Of a stretch of DNA of 33,358 nucleotides, positions 9,978 to 17,898 are shown piece after piece. Origin of the DNA: Magnetovibrio sp. (GTDB lineage: Bacteria > Pseudomonadota > Alphaproteobacteria > Rhodospirillales > Casp-alpha2); assembly GCA_002709525.1 (NCBI GenBank), contig PARE01000070.1:1-33358 (forward strand), read 5' to 3'. The number at the start of each line of letters is the position of its first letter. The first letter of the stretch is position 1. The notes beneath the pieces are model-generated. The model was not told the DNA's origin. It searched no databases and saw nothing but the letters and a program-made list of their open reading frames with translations. The translations under genes were made by a program, and so were the position numbers.

Positions 9978-11231
9978 TTGTCGGAAAGCGGGGAAAAAAC
10001 GGCGACGGTCGTCGGGGCTGGAATGGTAGGCATTTGCTGTGCCCTCTATCTCCAAAACGAAGGCTATCAAGTCACGGTAATCGATCGGAACGCCCCAGGC
10101 GAAGCGACCTCGTCCGGAAATCTGGGTGGGTTCGGAATAGCCTCGTGTCCACCGGCTGCCATGCCGGGAATCATAAGGAAAGTTCCGGGCATGCTTTTCA
10201 AGGAAACGGCGCCACTGAAACTTCGTTGGGGCCATGCGGTGACGGCGTTGCCCTGGTTCATTCGGTTCATCGCGCAATCGCGGCGCTCAAACGTCGAAGC
10301 AAATGCCAGAGCGCGGCAGAGCCTGCTCGACAAGGTTCATGAGGCAATTGATCCGTTGATTGATGAGGCAGGTGCCCAGGCCTTAATGAAATCAGCGGGC
10401 CTCATGTTCACTTTCGAGAACGAGGCGGCCTTCCAAAAGGCAGCCTACGCCTTCGAGCTGCGCAAGCGCAACGGGGTGGATCTGGATCTTCTTGATGGCA
10501 ACGAAGCTCGCCAGGTGGAGCCTAATCTCTCGGAAAATATTATTCGCGCCTATCGGGTTGCGAACTTTTCTAACACGGCCGACCCTCTGCGTCTTGTGCA
10601 AGCTCTGGCGCAATTATTCCTGGCGCGAGGCGGCATATATCATCGTGCCGAGGTTCGCGGTTTCAAAGTTGGGTCGAAGGGGGTGAGTGATATTTTGACC
10701 GACACGAGCGAAATACCAGTGGAGGTATTGGTATTGGCAGCCGGCGTGTGGTCGCGACCTTTGGCAAAACAGTTGGGCTCTTCCATTCCTCTTGAGGCGG
10801 AGCGTGGATATCACACCAACTTCGTGGGTTCCGAAGTGGCTATGACCGGGGCGATCATGTCTGTCGAACGCCACGTAGCAGTGACGCCAATGCGGGAAGG
10901 GATTCGCGTTGGCGGCATGGCTGAATTCGCTGCCCCTGATGCGCCGGCAGACATGCGCTATGCCAAGATCGTGCGCGCCCATGCCCAAGCACTATTTCCA
11001 GGCCTTTTGTCGCATCAGAAATTTTCGGAGTGGATGGGGCCTAGGCCTTCTCACCCAGACGCTAAACCGGTAATTGGGCGCTCTCCACTACATCGAAACG
11101 TTTACTTTGCCTTTGGCCATGATCATTTGGGGCTGACCTTTGGCGGGATCACGGGCAAGCTTATTTCGGAATTAGTGACGAACAACATGCCAAGTGTGGA
11201 CCTCGCACCGTTTCGACCAGATCGTTTCTGA
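9978..11231 (+). CDS. FAD-dependent D-amino-acid dehydrogenase (DadA/DAO family)
   Basis: TATVVGAGMVGICCALYLQNEGYQVTVIDRNAPGEATSSGNLGG (FAD-binding Rossmann) and GMAEF...WMGPRPSHPDAKPVIGRSPLHRNVYFAFGHDHLGLTFGGITGKLISELV. TTG start at 9978 with AGAGGA upstream. Confidence 0.9.
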   Translation: MSESGEKTATVVGAGMVGICCALYLQNEGYQVTVIDRNAPGEATSSGNLGGFGIASCPPAAMPGIIRKVPGMLFKETAPLKLRWGHAVTALPWFIRFIAQSRRSNVEANARARQSLLDKVHEAIDPLIDEAGAQALMKSAGLMFTFENEAAFQKAAYAFELRKRNGVDLDLLDGNEARQVEPNLSENIIRAYRVANFSNTADPLRLVQALAQLFLARGGIYHRAEVRGFKVGSKGVSDILTDTSEIPVEVLVLAAGVWSRPLAKQLGSSIPLEAERGYHTNFVGSEVAMTGAIMSVERHVAVTPMREGIRVGGMAEFAAPDAPADMRYAKIVRAHAQALFPGLLSHQKFSEWMGPRPSHPDAKPVIGRSPLHRNVYFAFGHDHLGLTFGGITGKLISELVTNNMPSVDLAPFRPDRF

Positions 11232-11347
11232 GGCTATCTCTCAATAAGGTCGAATTTTACTTTCACCCGATTGATCCCTCACGGTCAGTAGGCGCTTATC
11301 GGTCCTCTTGTACCCAGGTCCGCCAGTAATTAATGCCGGTTGCTTGT

Positions 11348-13054
11348 TCATGCAATCCATTCGCTGACCGGCGCGGCAGCTTCTTGCAGCGGTTGAGAAA
11401 TGATGTCAACCAGGGTCGGACCATTATAATTGAGGGCTTCGCTGAGCACGCCTTCCAATTGTGCAGGATCTTCAACCGTGTAGGACTTTACACCGAAGGC
11501 ATTGGCCACTGCAGCGTGATCTGTCCTGCTGAAATCGACAGAGAAGTAGCGTTCATCGAAGCCCGTTTTCTGACCGGCCTTGATCCAGCCAAACACCGAG
11601 TTGGAAAACACAATGAGGGTAATTGGCATGTTCTTGCGGACCACAGTTTCCAATTCGCCGCAGGTAAAGCCGAAGCTGCCATCGCCCATCATGGCAACGA
11701 TCTTCTTATCCGGTCGCCCAATGTGGGCCCCCATGGCTGCCGATAAGGAGTATCCTAACGCGCCGTGTGCACGGTTTGAAAACAAGGTTCGGCCCGTCGT
11801 TCGAATTTCATAATAGGCGGAAACGTAGGGGCAAGGCGTTCCCGGGTCAGCAACAATGATAGCCTCGTCATCAAGGATTTTTCGAAGTGTGGCCACGGTG
11901 CGTTCGGGTTTGATAGGGCTGTCGTCGCTGGCAGCCAGGATGTTGAAGGCGTCCCATTTGATCTTTTTCTGAGCGGCCACGGCCTTGGCGCCACCAAAGC
12001 CGGTGCCAGTGGGTGGGTTGTGGGCTAAAAGTTTGTTCATGGCCGATAAAGCCAGGCGAGCATCGGAGACCACTGCGACTTCTGTGTCGTAGGATGCGGA
12101 GATAACCTCGGGATCTGAATCGATATGCACAATCCGCGTCGTCTTGGCTGGATATCGCCAGAGTTCCGTTGTCACCGAACCAGCTCGGCACCCGATGAAC
12201 ACGATCAGATCCGCCTTCTTGACCAAGTCCCTTGTTGCCGGTACGCCACCGTTTGATCCAACAACCCCAACGCAGTTGGGGTGCGTTTCGGGGATAGTGC
12301 CCTGGCCGGAAATCGTTGTAGCAACGGCAATGTCTAAGCTCTCAACAAAGTCTTGGAACTCAGCTTCTCCGCCGGCGAGCACGATGCCGCCGCCGACGAT
12401 GACAGCGGGGAAGGACGCCGATTGGATGGCTTCCAGCGCCTTTTCGATTTCGATCATGTCTGGTCCGACGGGATAGGCCGGGAAAAATCCGTGGTTGGGG
12501 TCCGCCCAGACGGCATTGGGGTCGACTTCGTCGCGTTGCACGTCGATGGGCAGGCCCAGGTGTGCCGAACCCGGCCGACCCGTGGTCATCTTACGAAACG
12601 CCGTCCTAACCACATCGGGAAGCATATCGGAGCGGTTGATGATCGTATTCCACTTAGTCAGCGGGCGCATTAGCCCTTCCTGGTCTAACTCGGTCAACGG
12701 GTAATGGCCGCGTGCCTTCACTGATACGTCCGACGTGATCGCTAAGATTGAAACGGATGATTCGTTGGCTTCAACCAATCCTGGAAGGATGTAGGTAGCG
12801 CCGCCACCCGATGGGCCTTCGCACACACCGACTTTACCCGTTACGCGGGCATAGCCATCCGCCATGTAAGCGGCGGAACGTTCATCGCGGGTCAGGATGT
12901 GTTCCATCTCGTGATCAAGACGATATAGCGCGTCGTAAAACGGAAGCGTTGTGTCTCCGCACAGTCCAAAAATATGGCGCACGCCGTGGATTTCTAACAT
13001 GCGCACCATAGCTTCTGCGCCATTCATTACGTTTACACGATGTTGATCCGACAC
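11348..13054 (-). CDS. Thiamine-diphosphate-dependent enzyme, acetolactate synthase-like (substrate unknown)
   Basis: GVRHIFGLCGDTTLPFYDAL, TRDERSAAYMADGYARVTGKVGVCEGPSGGGATYILPGL, GDGSFGFTCGELETVVRKNMPITLIVFSN (ThDP motif). GTG start at 13054; ATG at 13027 is an alternative. Confidence 0.85.
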   Translation of the reverse strand: MSDQHRVNVMNGAEAMVRMLEIHGVRHIFGLCGDTTLPFYDALYRLDHEMEHILTRDERSAAYMADGYARVTGKVGVCEGPSGGGATYILPGLVEANESSVSILAITSDVSVKARGHYPLTELDQEGLMRPLTKWNTIINRSDMLPDVVRTAFRKMTTGRPGSAHLGLPIDVQRDEVDPNAVWADPNHGFFPAYPVGPDMIEIEKALEAIQSASFPAVIVGGGIVLAGGEAEFQDFVESLDIAVATTISGQGTIPETHPNCVGVVGSNGGVPATRDLVKKADLIVFIGCRAGSVTTELWRYPAKTTRIVHIDSDPEVISASYDTEVAVVSDARLALSAMNKLLAHNPPTGTGFGGAKAVAAQKKIKWDAFNILAASDDSPIKPERTVATLRKILDDEAIIVADPGTPCPYVSAYYEIRTTGRTLFSNRAHGALGYSLSAAMGAHIGRPDKKIVAMMGDGSFGFTCGELETVVRKNMPITLIVFSNSVFGWIKAGQKTGFDERYFSVDFSRTDHAAVANAFGVKSYTVEDPAQLEGVLSEALNYNGPTLVDIISQPLQEAAAPVSEWIA

Positions 13055-13194
13055 CCTTTTTTTATCCCATTCATCTGAGTTGACAAAAGTTCTCGCCAGT
13101 CATTGTTAATGAGTTACATTCTGCTCCGCATTTATCTCTATACGCTGGGTAAACCGCTACTCTGACGCATACGTAAAAAGTAGGTATGGCGAAG

Positions 13195-13229
13195 AGTTAC
13201 ACGTACTGAGAGTTCTAGTGTGTGTAACT
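13195..13229. promoter_or_regulatory. Perfect 8-bp inverted repeat AGTTACAC-N19-GTGTAACT in a divergent intergenic region
   Basis: Arms at 13195-13202 and 13222-13229 are exact reverse complements, in the ~610-bp gap between the divergent ThDP gene and allC. Confidence 0.35.
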
Positions 13230-13667
13230 TTGGTCCGCATGTCTGCTAACAAGCAGATCGCGAGGTTAATTCCTGACCTCTGGTTTGCGCAAGTCTCCTT
13301 TACTAAGGGGATAGGATGGACAAAAGTCGTGATTATCCCTCTGAAAAGTCGAATACATCGGTTGGTTTATGGTTAAGATCACTATTACGCGCACGTGAAC
13401 GAGCCGCCCAGAGCTGTGTATCCCCCACGGCTTAGTCTTGAGCGGTTCGTAGGGGCGCTGCAGGGGATTGTTGGGGTAAAATCCAGCCATAATCAGTGAG
13501 CTGCCAAATGAATTAATATTATCTTTGAATTTTTGAGAGTTTTTGAATATGGACATATACACAAAGTATCCGTGTTAGATGCTTGGTAATGTGACACCGG
13601 TCATGAACCCACGAGGGTCACATGTCTGATTTTTCCCTATTGGCCTGCTAGTTAACATATATTTCGC

Positions 13668-14948
13668 GTGAGCAATATCATGAACATTAGCGTTTCCAGA
13701 AGCACCAGCGCTGCTATTTTGTCGCGGTTGGATACCCTGGCGCATTTAAGTGAGTCCGATGATGGCCTCACGCGACAATACTTGTCGGTAGAACATCGCA
13801 AGGCCAATGAGCTAGTTGGTAGCTGGATGCGTGAGGCCGGCATGCGGGTTCACCAGGACGCTATCGGCAATATCATTGGCCGTTACGAGGGCGAGCACGA
13901 GGGCGCGCCTGCGCTTCTTATCGGGTCGCATTTGGATACGGTTGTGATGGCAGGAAAATACGACGGCATGCTGGGTGTCGTCACAGCGATCCAATGCGTG
14001 CAAGACCTCCATAACCGTGGAATTCAAATGCCGTTTGCCATCGAAGTGATTGGTTTTGCAGATGAAGAAGGTGTCCGTTTTCAGTCCACCTATTTGGGCA
14101 GTCGTGCTATTGCAGGAACATTTCGTAAGGAGTTGTTGGAGGCCCGTGATGCGAACGGCATGACCATGGCCGACGCGCTTCGCGCATTCGGCTTAGATCC
14201 GAGCCAGATCAATACAGCTGCGAAGCGGTCGGAGGATGTAATTGCATATTTGGAACTGCATATTGAACAGGGACCAGTATTGGAAAGTAAGGGTGAACCG
14301 GTTGGTGTGGTGACTGCCATAGCCGGCGCAACACGCCGGCTAGTAACTCTCTCGGGGGTCGCTGGTCATGCTGGGACAGTGCCTATGGATCATAGGCAAG
14401 ACGCGCTTTTGGCAGCTGCAGAATGTTCTTTAGCGGTGGAGAAGGTAGCCGCCAAGCGAACCCATTGCGTGGCCACAGTTGGTCGCATGGAGGTCTCGCC
14501 TGGAGCGACTAATGTTATTCCGGGCAGCGTTACATTTTCGATTGATATTCGCGCCGATGAGGACGTCAAGCGCACCGAGGCTCTTGCCGAGTTGGACCCG
14601 TGGTTAACAAAAATTGCAGAGAATCGGGGATGCACGTTGAATGTGGAAACTGTGCACGAAGCCGATAGCGTTGCCTGTGCACCTTGGATTGTCAGACAGA
14701 TTGAGAATGCTATTTCGACTGACAAAAGCCGTGTCGTCCGTCTACCCAGTGGCGCTGGTCACGATGCTGCGGCCATGGCGGACTTGACGGACGTCGGAAT
14801 GATTTTCGTGCGCTGCGCTGGCGGCATCAGTCACAACCCCGATGAAACCATCACTGAAGCTGACGCTGGCACTGGTGCCGATCTTCTGTTGCAGATCATT
14901 GAGAACTTCCGCGTGGAGGACCATTCATGCTCGATAGAGAGCACGTGA
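13668..14948 (+). CDS. allC: Allantoate amidohydrolase (M20 family; N-carbamoyl-L-amino-acid hydrolase superfamily)
   Basis: LIGSHLDTVVMAGKYDGMLGVV, GFADEEGVRFQSTYLGSRAIAG, HIEQGPVLES, AGHAGTVPMDHRQDAL, SGAGHDAAAMAD. Context (pucG, allFGH) supports allantoate. GTG start at 13668 or ATG at 13680. Confidence 0.85.
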   Translation: MSNIMNISVSRSTSAAILSRLDTLAHLSESDDGLTRQYLSVEHRKANELVGSWMREAGMRVHQDAIGNIIGRYEGEHEGAPALLIGSHLDTVVMAGKYDGMLGVVTAIQCVQDLHNRGIQMPFAIEVIGFADEEGVRFQSTYLGSRAIAGTFRKELLEARDANGMTMADALRAFGLDPSQINTAAKRSEDVIAYLELHIEQGPVLESKGEPVGVVTAIAGATRRLVTLSGVAGHAGTVPMDHRQDALLAAAECSLAVEKVAAKRTHCVATVGRMEVSPGATNVIPGSVTFSIDIRADEDVKRTEALAELDPWLTKIAENRGCTLNVETVHEADSVACAPWIVRQIENAISTDKSRVVRLPSGAGHDAAAMADLTDVGMIFVRCAGGISHNPDETITEADAGTGADLLLQIIENFRVEDHSCSIEST

Positions 14949-15238
14949 GCATTTCGGATACTCTGTGCCAAACTCGGCACTGTACATTGACGTATCTGAG
15001 CAAAAGGTCGCGCCTCCGCCGCGACAGCAGCCGAGCTACTACGTTGAACGCAACCCGCGACGGCGGAGTTGTTGTCTCTCCTTGGGGCGAGGCTACTGGC
15101 CACCGTGACATGATAAAACTCCGACTTGACGATCTGGAGAAAGCGATGATCGTAGATGCTGAAATTATACTTGATCTGATGAGCTCGTTCGCATCGCTGC
15201 GGGCAGGAGGGAATACGAATGAATGCACTTGTGCCTGA
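14927..15238 (+). CDS. Hypothetical 103-aa protein filling the allC-pucG gap
   Basis: Complete ORF with SD GGAGGA at 14915-14920, 6 nt before ATG 14927; overlaps the allC end (14948) and pucG start (15219). No recognised family; Arg/Ser/Thr-rich middle is atypical. Confidence 0.4.
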   Translation: MLDREHVSISDTLCQTRHCTLTYLSKRSRLRRDSSRATTLNATRDGGVVVSPWGEATGHRDMIKLRLDDLEKAMIVDAEIILDLMSSFASLRAGGNTNECTCA

Positions 15239-16472
15239 AATCTTTCAGGAACTGGATCCAAGCCCACGCCTGATCATGGGCCCTGGACCTGTGGACGTCT
15301 ACCCGCGCGTCCTGCGTGCCATGTCGGTCCCTATGTTGGGTCAGTTTGATCCCGAGTTCACTGAATACATGAATGAGACTATGGCGCTCTACCGGCAGAT
15401 TTATCAAACACAGAACCAATGGACTTTTTTGATAAATGGCACGGCCCGCGCGGGCATTGAGGCCTGTCTGGGGTCGTTGTTGTCCTGTGGAGATAAGGTG
15501 CTGGTACCCCGGTTTGGACGGTTCGGATATCTTCTTACTGAAATTGCCCAGCGGGTCGGTGGCGACGTGATAACCCTGGATACCGAGTGGGGCACGGTCT
15601 TCGAGACCGACAGGGTCTGCGATGCGATATACAAACACCGGCCGCGCGTTGTTGCGCTTGTTCATGGCGATACCTCAACGACGATGGCGCAACCCCTGGA
15701 CGGGATTAGTGCAGTTTGCCGAGAGGTCGACGCGTTGTTATACGTGGACACGACGGCAACTCTGTGCGGCATGCCTATTCCTGTTGATGATCTGCAATTG
15801 GATGCGGTGAGCACCGGACTGCAGAAATGTATGTCTGGTCCTCCCGGCACTTCGCCTATCACTATCAACGAACGTGCCGCCGCCGTGGTCAACAATCGCA
15901 AGCACATTGAAGGAGGAATTCGACCTGATGACTATGTGGCCGGTGACGGCCCGAAGATCATTTCCAACTATCTGGATCTGGGCATGCTGATGGATTACTG
16001 GAGCCCAAAGCGTCTCAACCACCATACGGAGTCTACCTCCATGCTCTATGCCGCAAGGGAATGTGCACGTGTGATTTTGGAAGAAGGACTGGATGCTGGG
16101 TTTGCCCGTCACGAAACGGCTAGCCGAGCCCTGCGGTCTGGTCTCAAGGCCATGGGATTGAAACTATTTGGCGACCAAAACAACAGCATGACCAACGTCA
16201 CTGGTGTCATGATCCCAGAAGTCTGCGGAGACGGTGAGGGCGTTCGCAGTGAAATGCTGCACGATTTCAGTATCGAGATTGGAACTTCATTTGGGCACCT
16301 GGCCGGCATGATCTGGCGTATTGGTACGATGGGTTATGTCTGTCGAAAATCCAATGTCCTGCGCTGTGTGAATGCTCTGGACGCGGTGCTGCGTCGGCAC
16401 GGTTTTGATGCCCCAGCTAATGCTGGAGTGGATGCGGTCCTGAACATTTATTCAGGGGGTCCAGATGACTAA
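15219..16472 (+). CDS. pucG: (S)-ureidoglycine-glyoxylate aminotransferase, class V aminotransferase (PucG-like)
   Basis: LIMGPGPVDVYPRVLRAMSVPMLGQFDPEFTEYMNETMALYRQIYQT, VHGDTSTTMAQPLDGI, DAVSTGLQKCMSGPPGTSP (PLP-lysine region). SD AGGAGG before ATG at 15219. Confidence 0.88.
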   Translation: MNALVPEIFQELDPSPRLIMGPGPVDVYPRVLRAMSVPMLGQFDPEFTEYMNETMALYRQIYQTQNQWTFLINGTARAGIEACLGSLLSCGDKVLVPRFGRFGYLLTEIAQRVGGDVITLDTEWGTVFETDRVCDAIYKHRPRVVALVHGDTSTTMAQPLDGISAVCREVDALLYVDTTATLCGMPIPVDDLQLDAVSTGLQKCMSGPPGTSPITINERAAAVVNNRKHIEGGIRPDDYVAGDGPKIISNYLDLGMLMDYWSPKRLNHHTESTSMLYAARECARVILEEGLDAGFARHETASRALRSGLKAMGLKLFGDQNNSMTNVTGVMIPEVCGDGEGVRSEMLHDFSIEIGTSFGHLAGMIWRIGTMGYVCRKSNVLRCVNALDAVLRRHGFDAPANAGVDAVLNIYSGGPDD

Positions 16473-16644
16473 AGATTTGACCCAAGACCTGCTGCACGAG
16501 CCTCTGTCAGTGATCAATATTGGTTTGGAAGGGTTCTGCGCGGAGCTAAAGGCACAGCGGGTAGAGGTCATTCAGGTCAATTGGGCCCCACCCGCAGGCG
16601 GCGACCCAAGGTTGGCCGATCTTTTGGCTAAATTAGGGTCATAG
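16465..16644 (+). CDS. 59-aa FdrA-domain-like small protein (detached AllF C-terminal segment candidate)
   Basis: Own translation: MTKDLTQDLLHEPLSVINIGLEGFCAELKAQRVEVIQVNWAPPAGGDPRLADLLAKLGS*. SD AGGGGG at 16454-16459; overlaps pucG by 8 nt and ends 3 nt before allG. Below the apparent ORF-track length cutoff. Resembles the xNxGLxxFxxxLxxQxxxVxxVxWxPxAGGxxxLxxLL segment recalled for FdrA proteins. Confidence 0.8.
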   Translation: MTKDLTQDLLHEPLSVINIGLEGFCAELKAQRVEVIQVNWAPPAGGDPRLADLLAKLGS

Positions 16645-16647
16645 AAC

Positions 16648-17898
16648 ATGCAGCGAATTGAGAAGGCTAACCAAAAGGCTATAGATCGCATGGTCGCGGG
16701 AGATCCAGTACTGGTGGACGTAATCCCTGCAGCTAGGGCTATTCCCGCACTCAAAGACCGAATGATCCTGCATGCTGGGCCACCGATTGAATGGGGTCGC
16801 ATGTGCGGTCCGATGCGCGGTGCGATCATGGGCATTGCTGTGTTTGAAGGCTGGGCTGATGACCTGGCTGAGGCGGAGTCTATGGCTGCAGCCGGTGAGT
16901 TTGAGTTTCATCCCAATCATCATTTCGATGCTGTCGGCCCAATGACTGGTATGACCACCTTCAGTCAGCCTTTGATGGTGGTGGAGAACGCGACTTATGG
17001 TAACCGAGCTTATTGCGCCATCAATGAAGGCCTGGGCAAGGTAATGCGGTTCGGTGGGAACGATGCAGAGGTATTAGAGAGGTTATGCTGGCTGCGTGAC
17101 GATTTTGGCCCATCCTTAGGTCGGGCTCTTAGGCATATGGATGGTTTGCCATTAAAAAGTCTTGTAGCACGCGGACTTACCATGGGTGATGAAATGCACC
17201 AGCGTAACGTCGCTTGTTCGGGGTTGACGCTTCGCGCCCTGTCCCCAGTTTTGGCGGCTACCTCGGATACTAATGAAGCTTTGGCAAAAGCTTTGGCGTT
17301 CATGGGTGACAATGACCAATTCTTTCTCAATATCGCAATGGCCATGGGTAAATCGATTATGGATCCGGTGCGTGATATTGAGGGTGCTTCCGTTGTTACG
17401 GCAATGTGTCGGAATGGTACGGATTTTGGTATTCGCGTCAGTGGTACGGGAGATGCCTGGTTTACCTCTCCCGTGGAGATGCCGGCGGGATTGTATTTCC
17501 CGGGTTTTACCGAAAAAGACGCGAACCCGGACATGGGAGACTCTACTATCGTTGAGACCATCGGCCTGGGCGGGTTTGCTATGGGCGCGGCGCCGGCAGT
17601 GGCAGGTTTTGTAGGGGCTGGCGCGGCGTCAGAGGCTGGTCATTACACTCGCACCATGTCGGAAATCGCGATTGCTGAGAATCCAGAATGGACAATTCCT
17701 TCCATGGATTATCTTGGGGTGCCAACGGGAATTGATATCCGGCTAGTTGTAGAAACAGGTCTTGCGCCAACAATAAATACTGGCATCGCGCACAGGGAAC
17801 CTGGAGTTGGTCAGGTTGGCGCAGGCGTAGTACGCGCACCCATGGCCTGTTTTGAAAAAGCCCTTTTGGCACTTGCTGCCAGTTTGGGTGTGTCATGA
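16648..17898 (+). CDS. allG: DUF1116/YlbE family protein, oxamic transcarbamylase subunit AllG
   Basis: 416 aa: QRIEKANQKAIDRMVAGDPVLVDVIPAARAIPAL, HAGPPIEWGRMCGPMRGAIMGI, GEFEFHPNHHFDAVGPMTGMTTFSQPLMVVEN, GLTMGDEMHQRNVA. Typical DUF1116, next to FdrA and carbamate kinase. Confidence 0.88.
   Translation: MQRIEKANQKAIDRMVAGDPVLVDVIPAARAIPALKDRMILHAGPPIEWGRMCGPMRGAIMGIAVFEGWADDLAEAESMAAAGEFEFHPNHHFDAVGPMTGMTTFSQPLMVVENATYGNRAYCAINEGLGKVMRFGGNDAEVLERLCWLRDDFGPSLGRALRHMDGLPLKSLVARGLTMGDEMHQRNVACSGLTLRALSPVLAATSDTNEALAKALAFMGDNDQFFLNIAMAMGKSIMDPVRDIEGASVVTAMCRNGTDFGIRVSGTGDAWFTSPVEMPAGLYFPGFTEKDANPDMGDSTIVETIGLGGFAMGAAPAVAGFVGAGAASEAGHYTRTMSEIAIAENPEWTIPSMDYLGVPTGIDIRLVVETGLAPTINTGIAHREPGVGQVGAGVVRAPMACFEKALLALAASLGVS

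Noticed and set aside
11348-13054. Annotation as glyoxylate carboligase (gcl) or oxalyl-CoA decarboxylase
   Set aside because: Retains the conserved ThDP Glu (TRDERSAAYMADGY), which Gcl lacks, and does not show the oxalyl-CoA decarboxylase N-terminal or C-terminal patterns I recall; substrate left open.
13266-13562. 98-aa reverse-strand ORF in the ThDP/allC intergenic region
   Set aside because: No recognisable domain, no clear SD, composition not protein-like; treated as non-coding.
15165-15665. 166-aa reverse-strand ORF over the pucG start
   Set aside because: Antisense to conserved PucG N-terminal sequence; no domain, no SD evidence.
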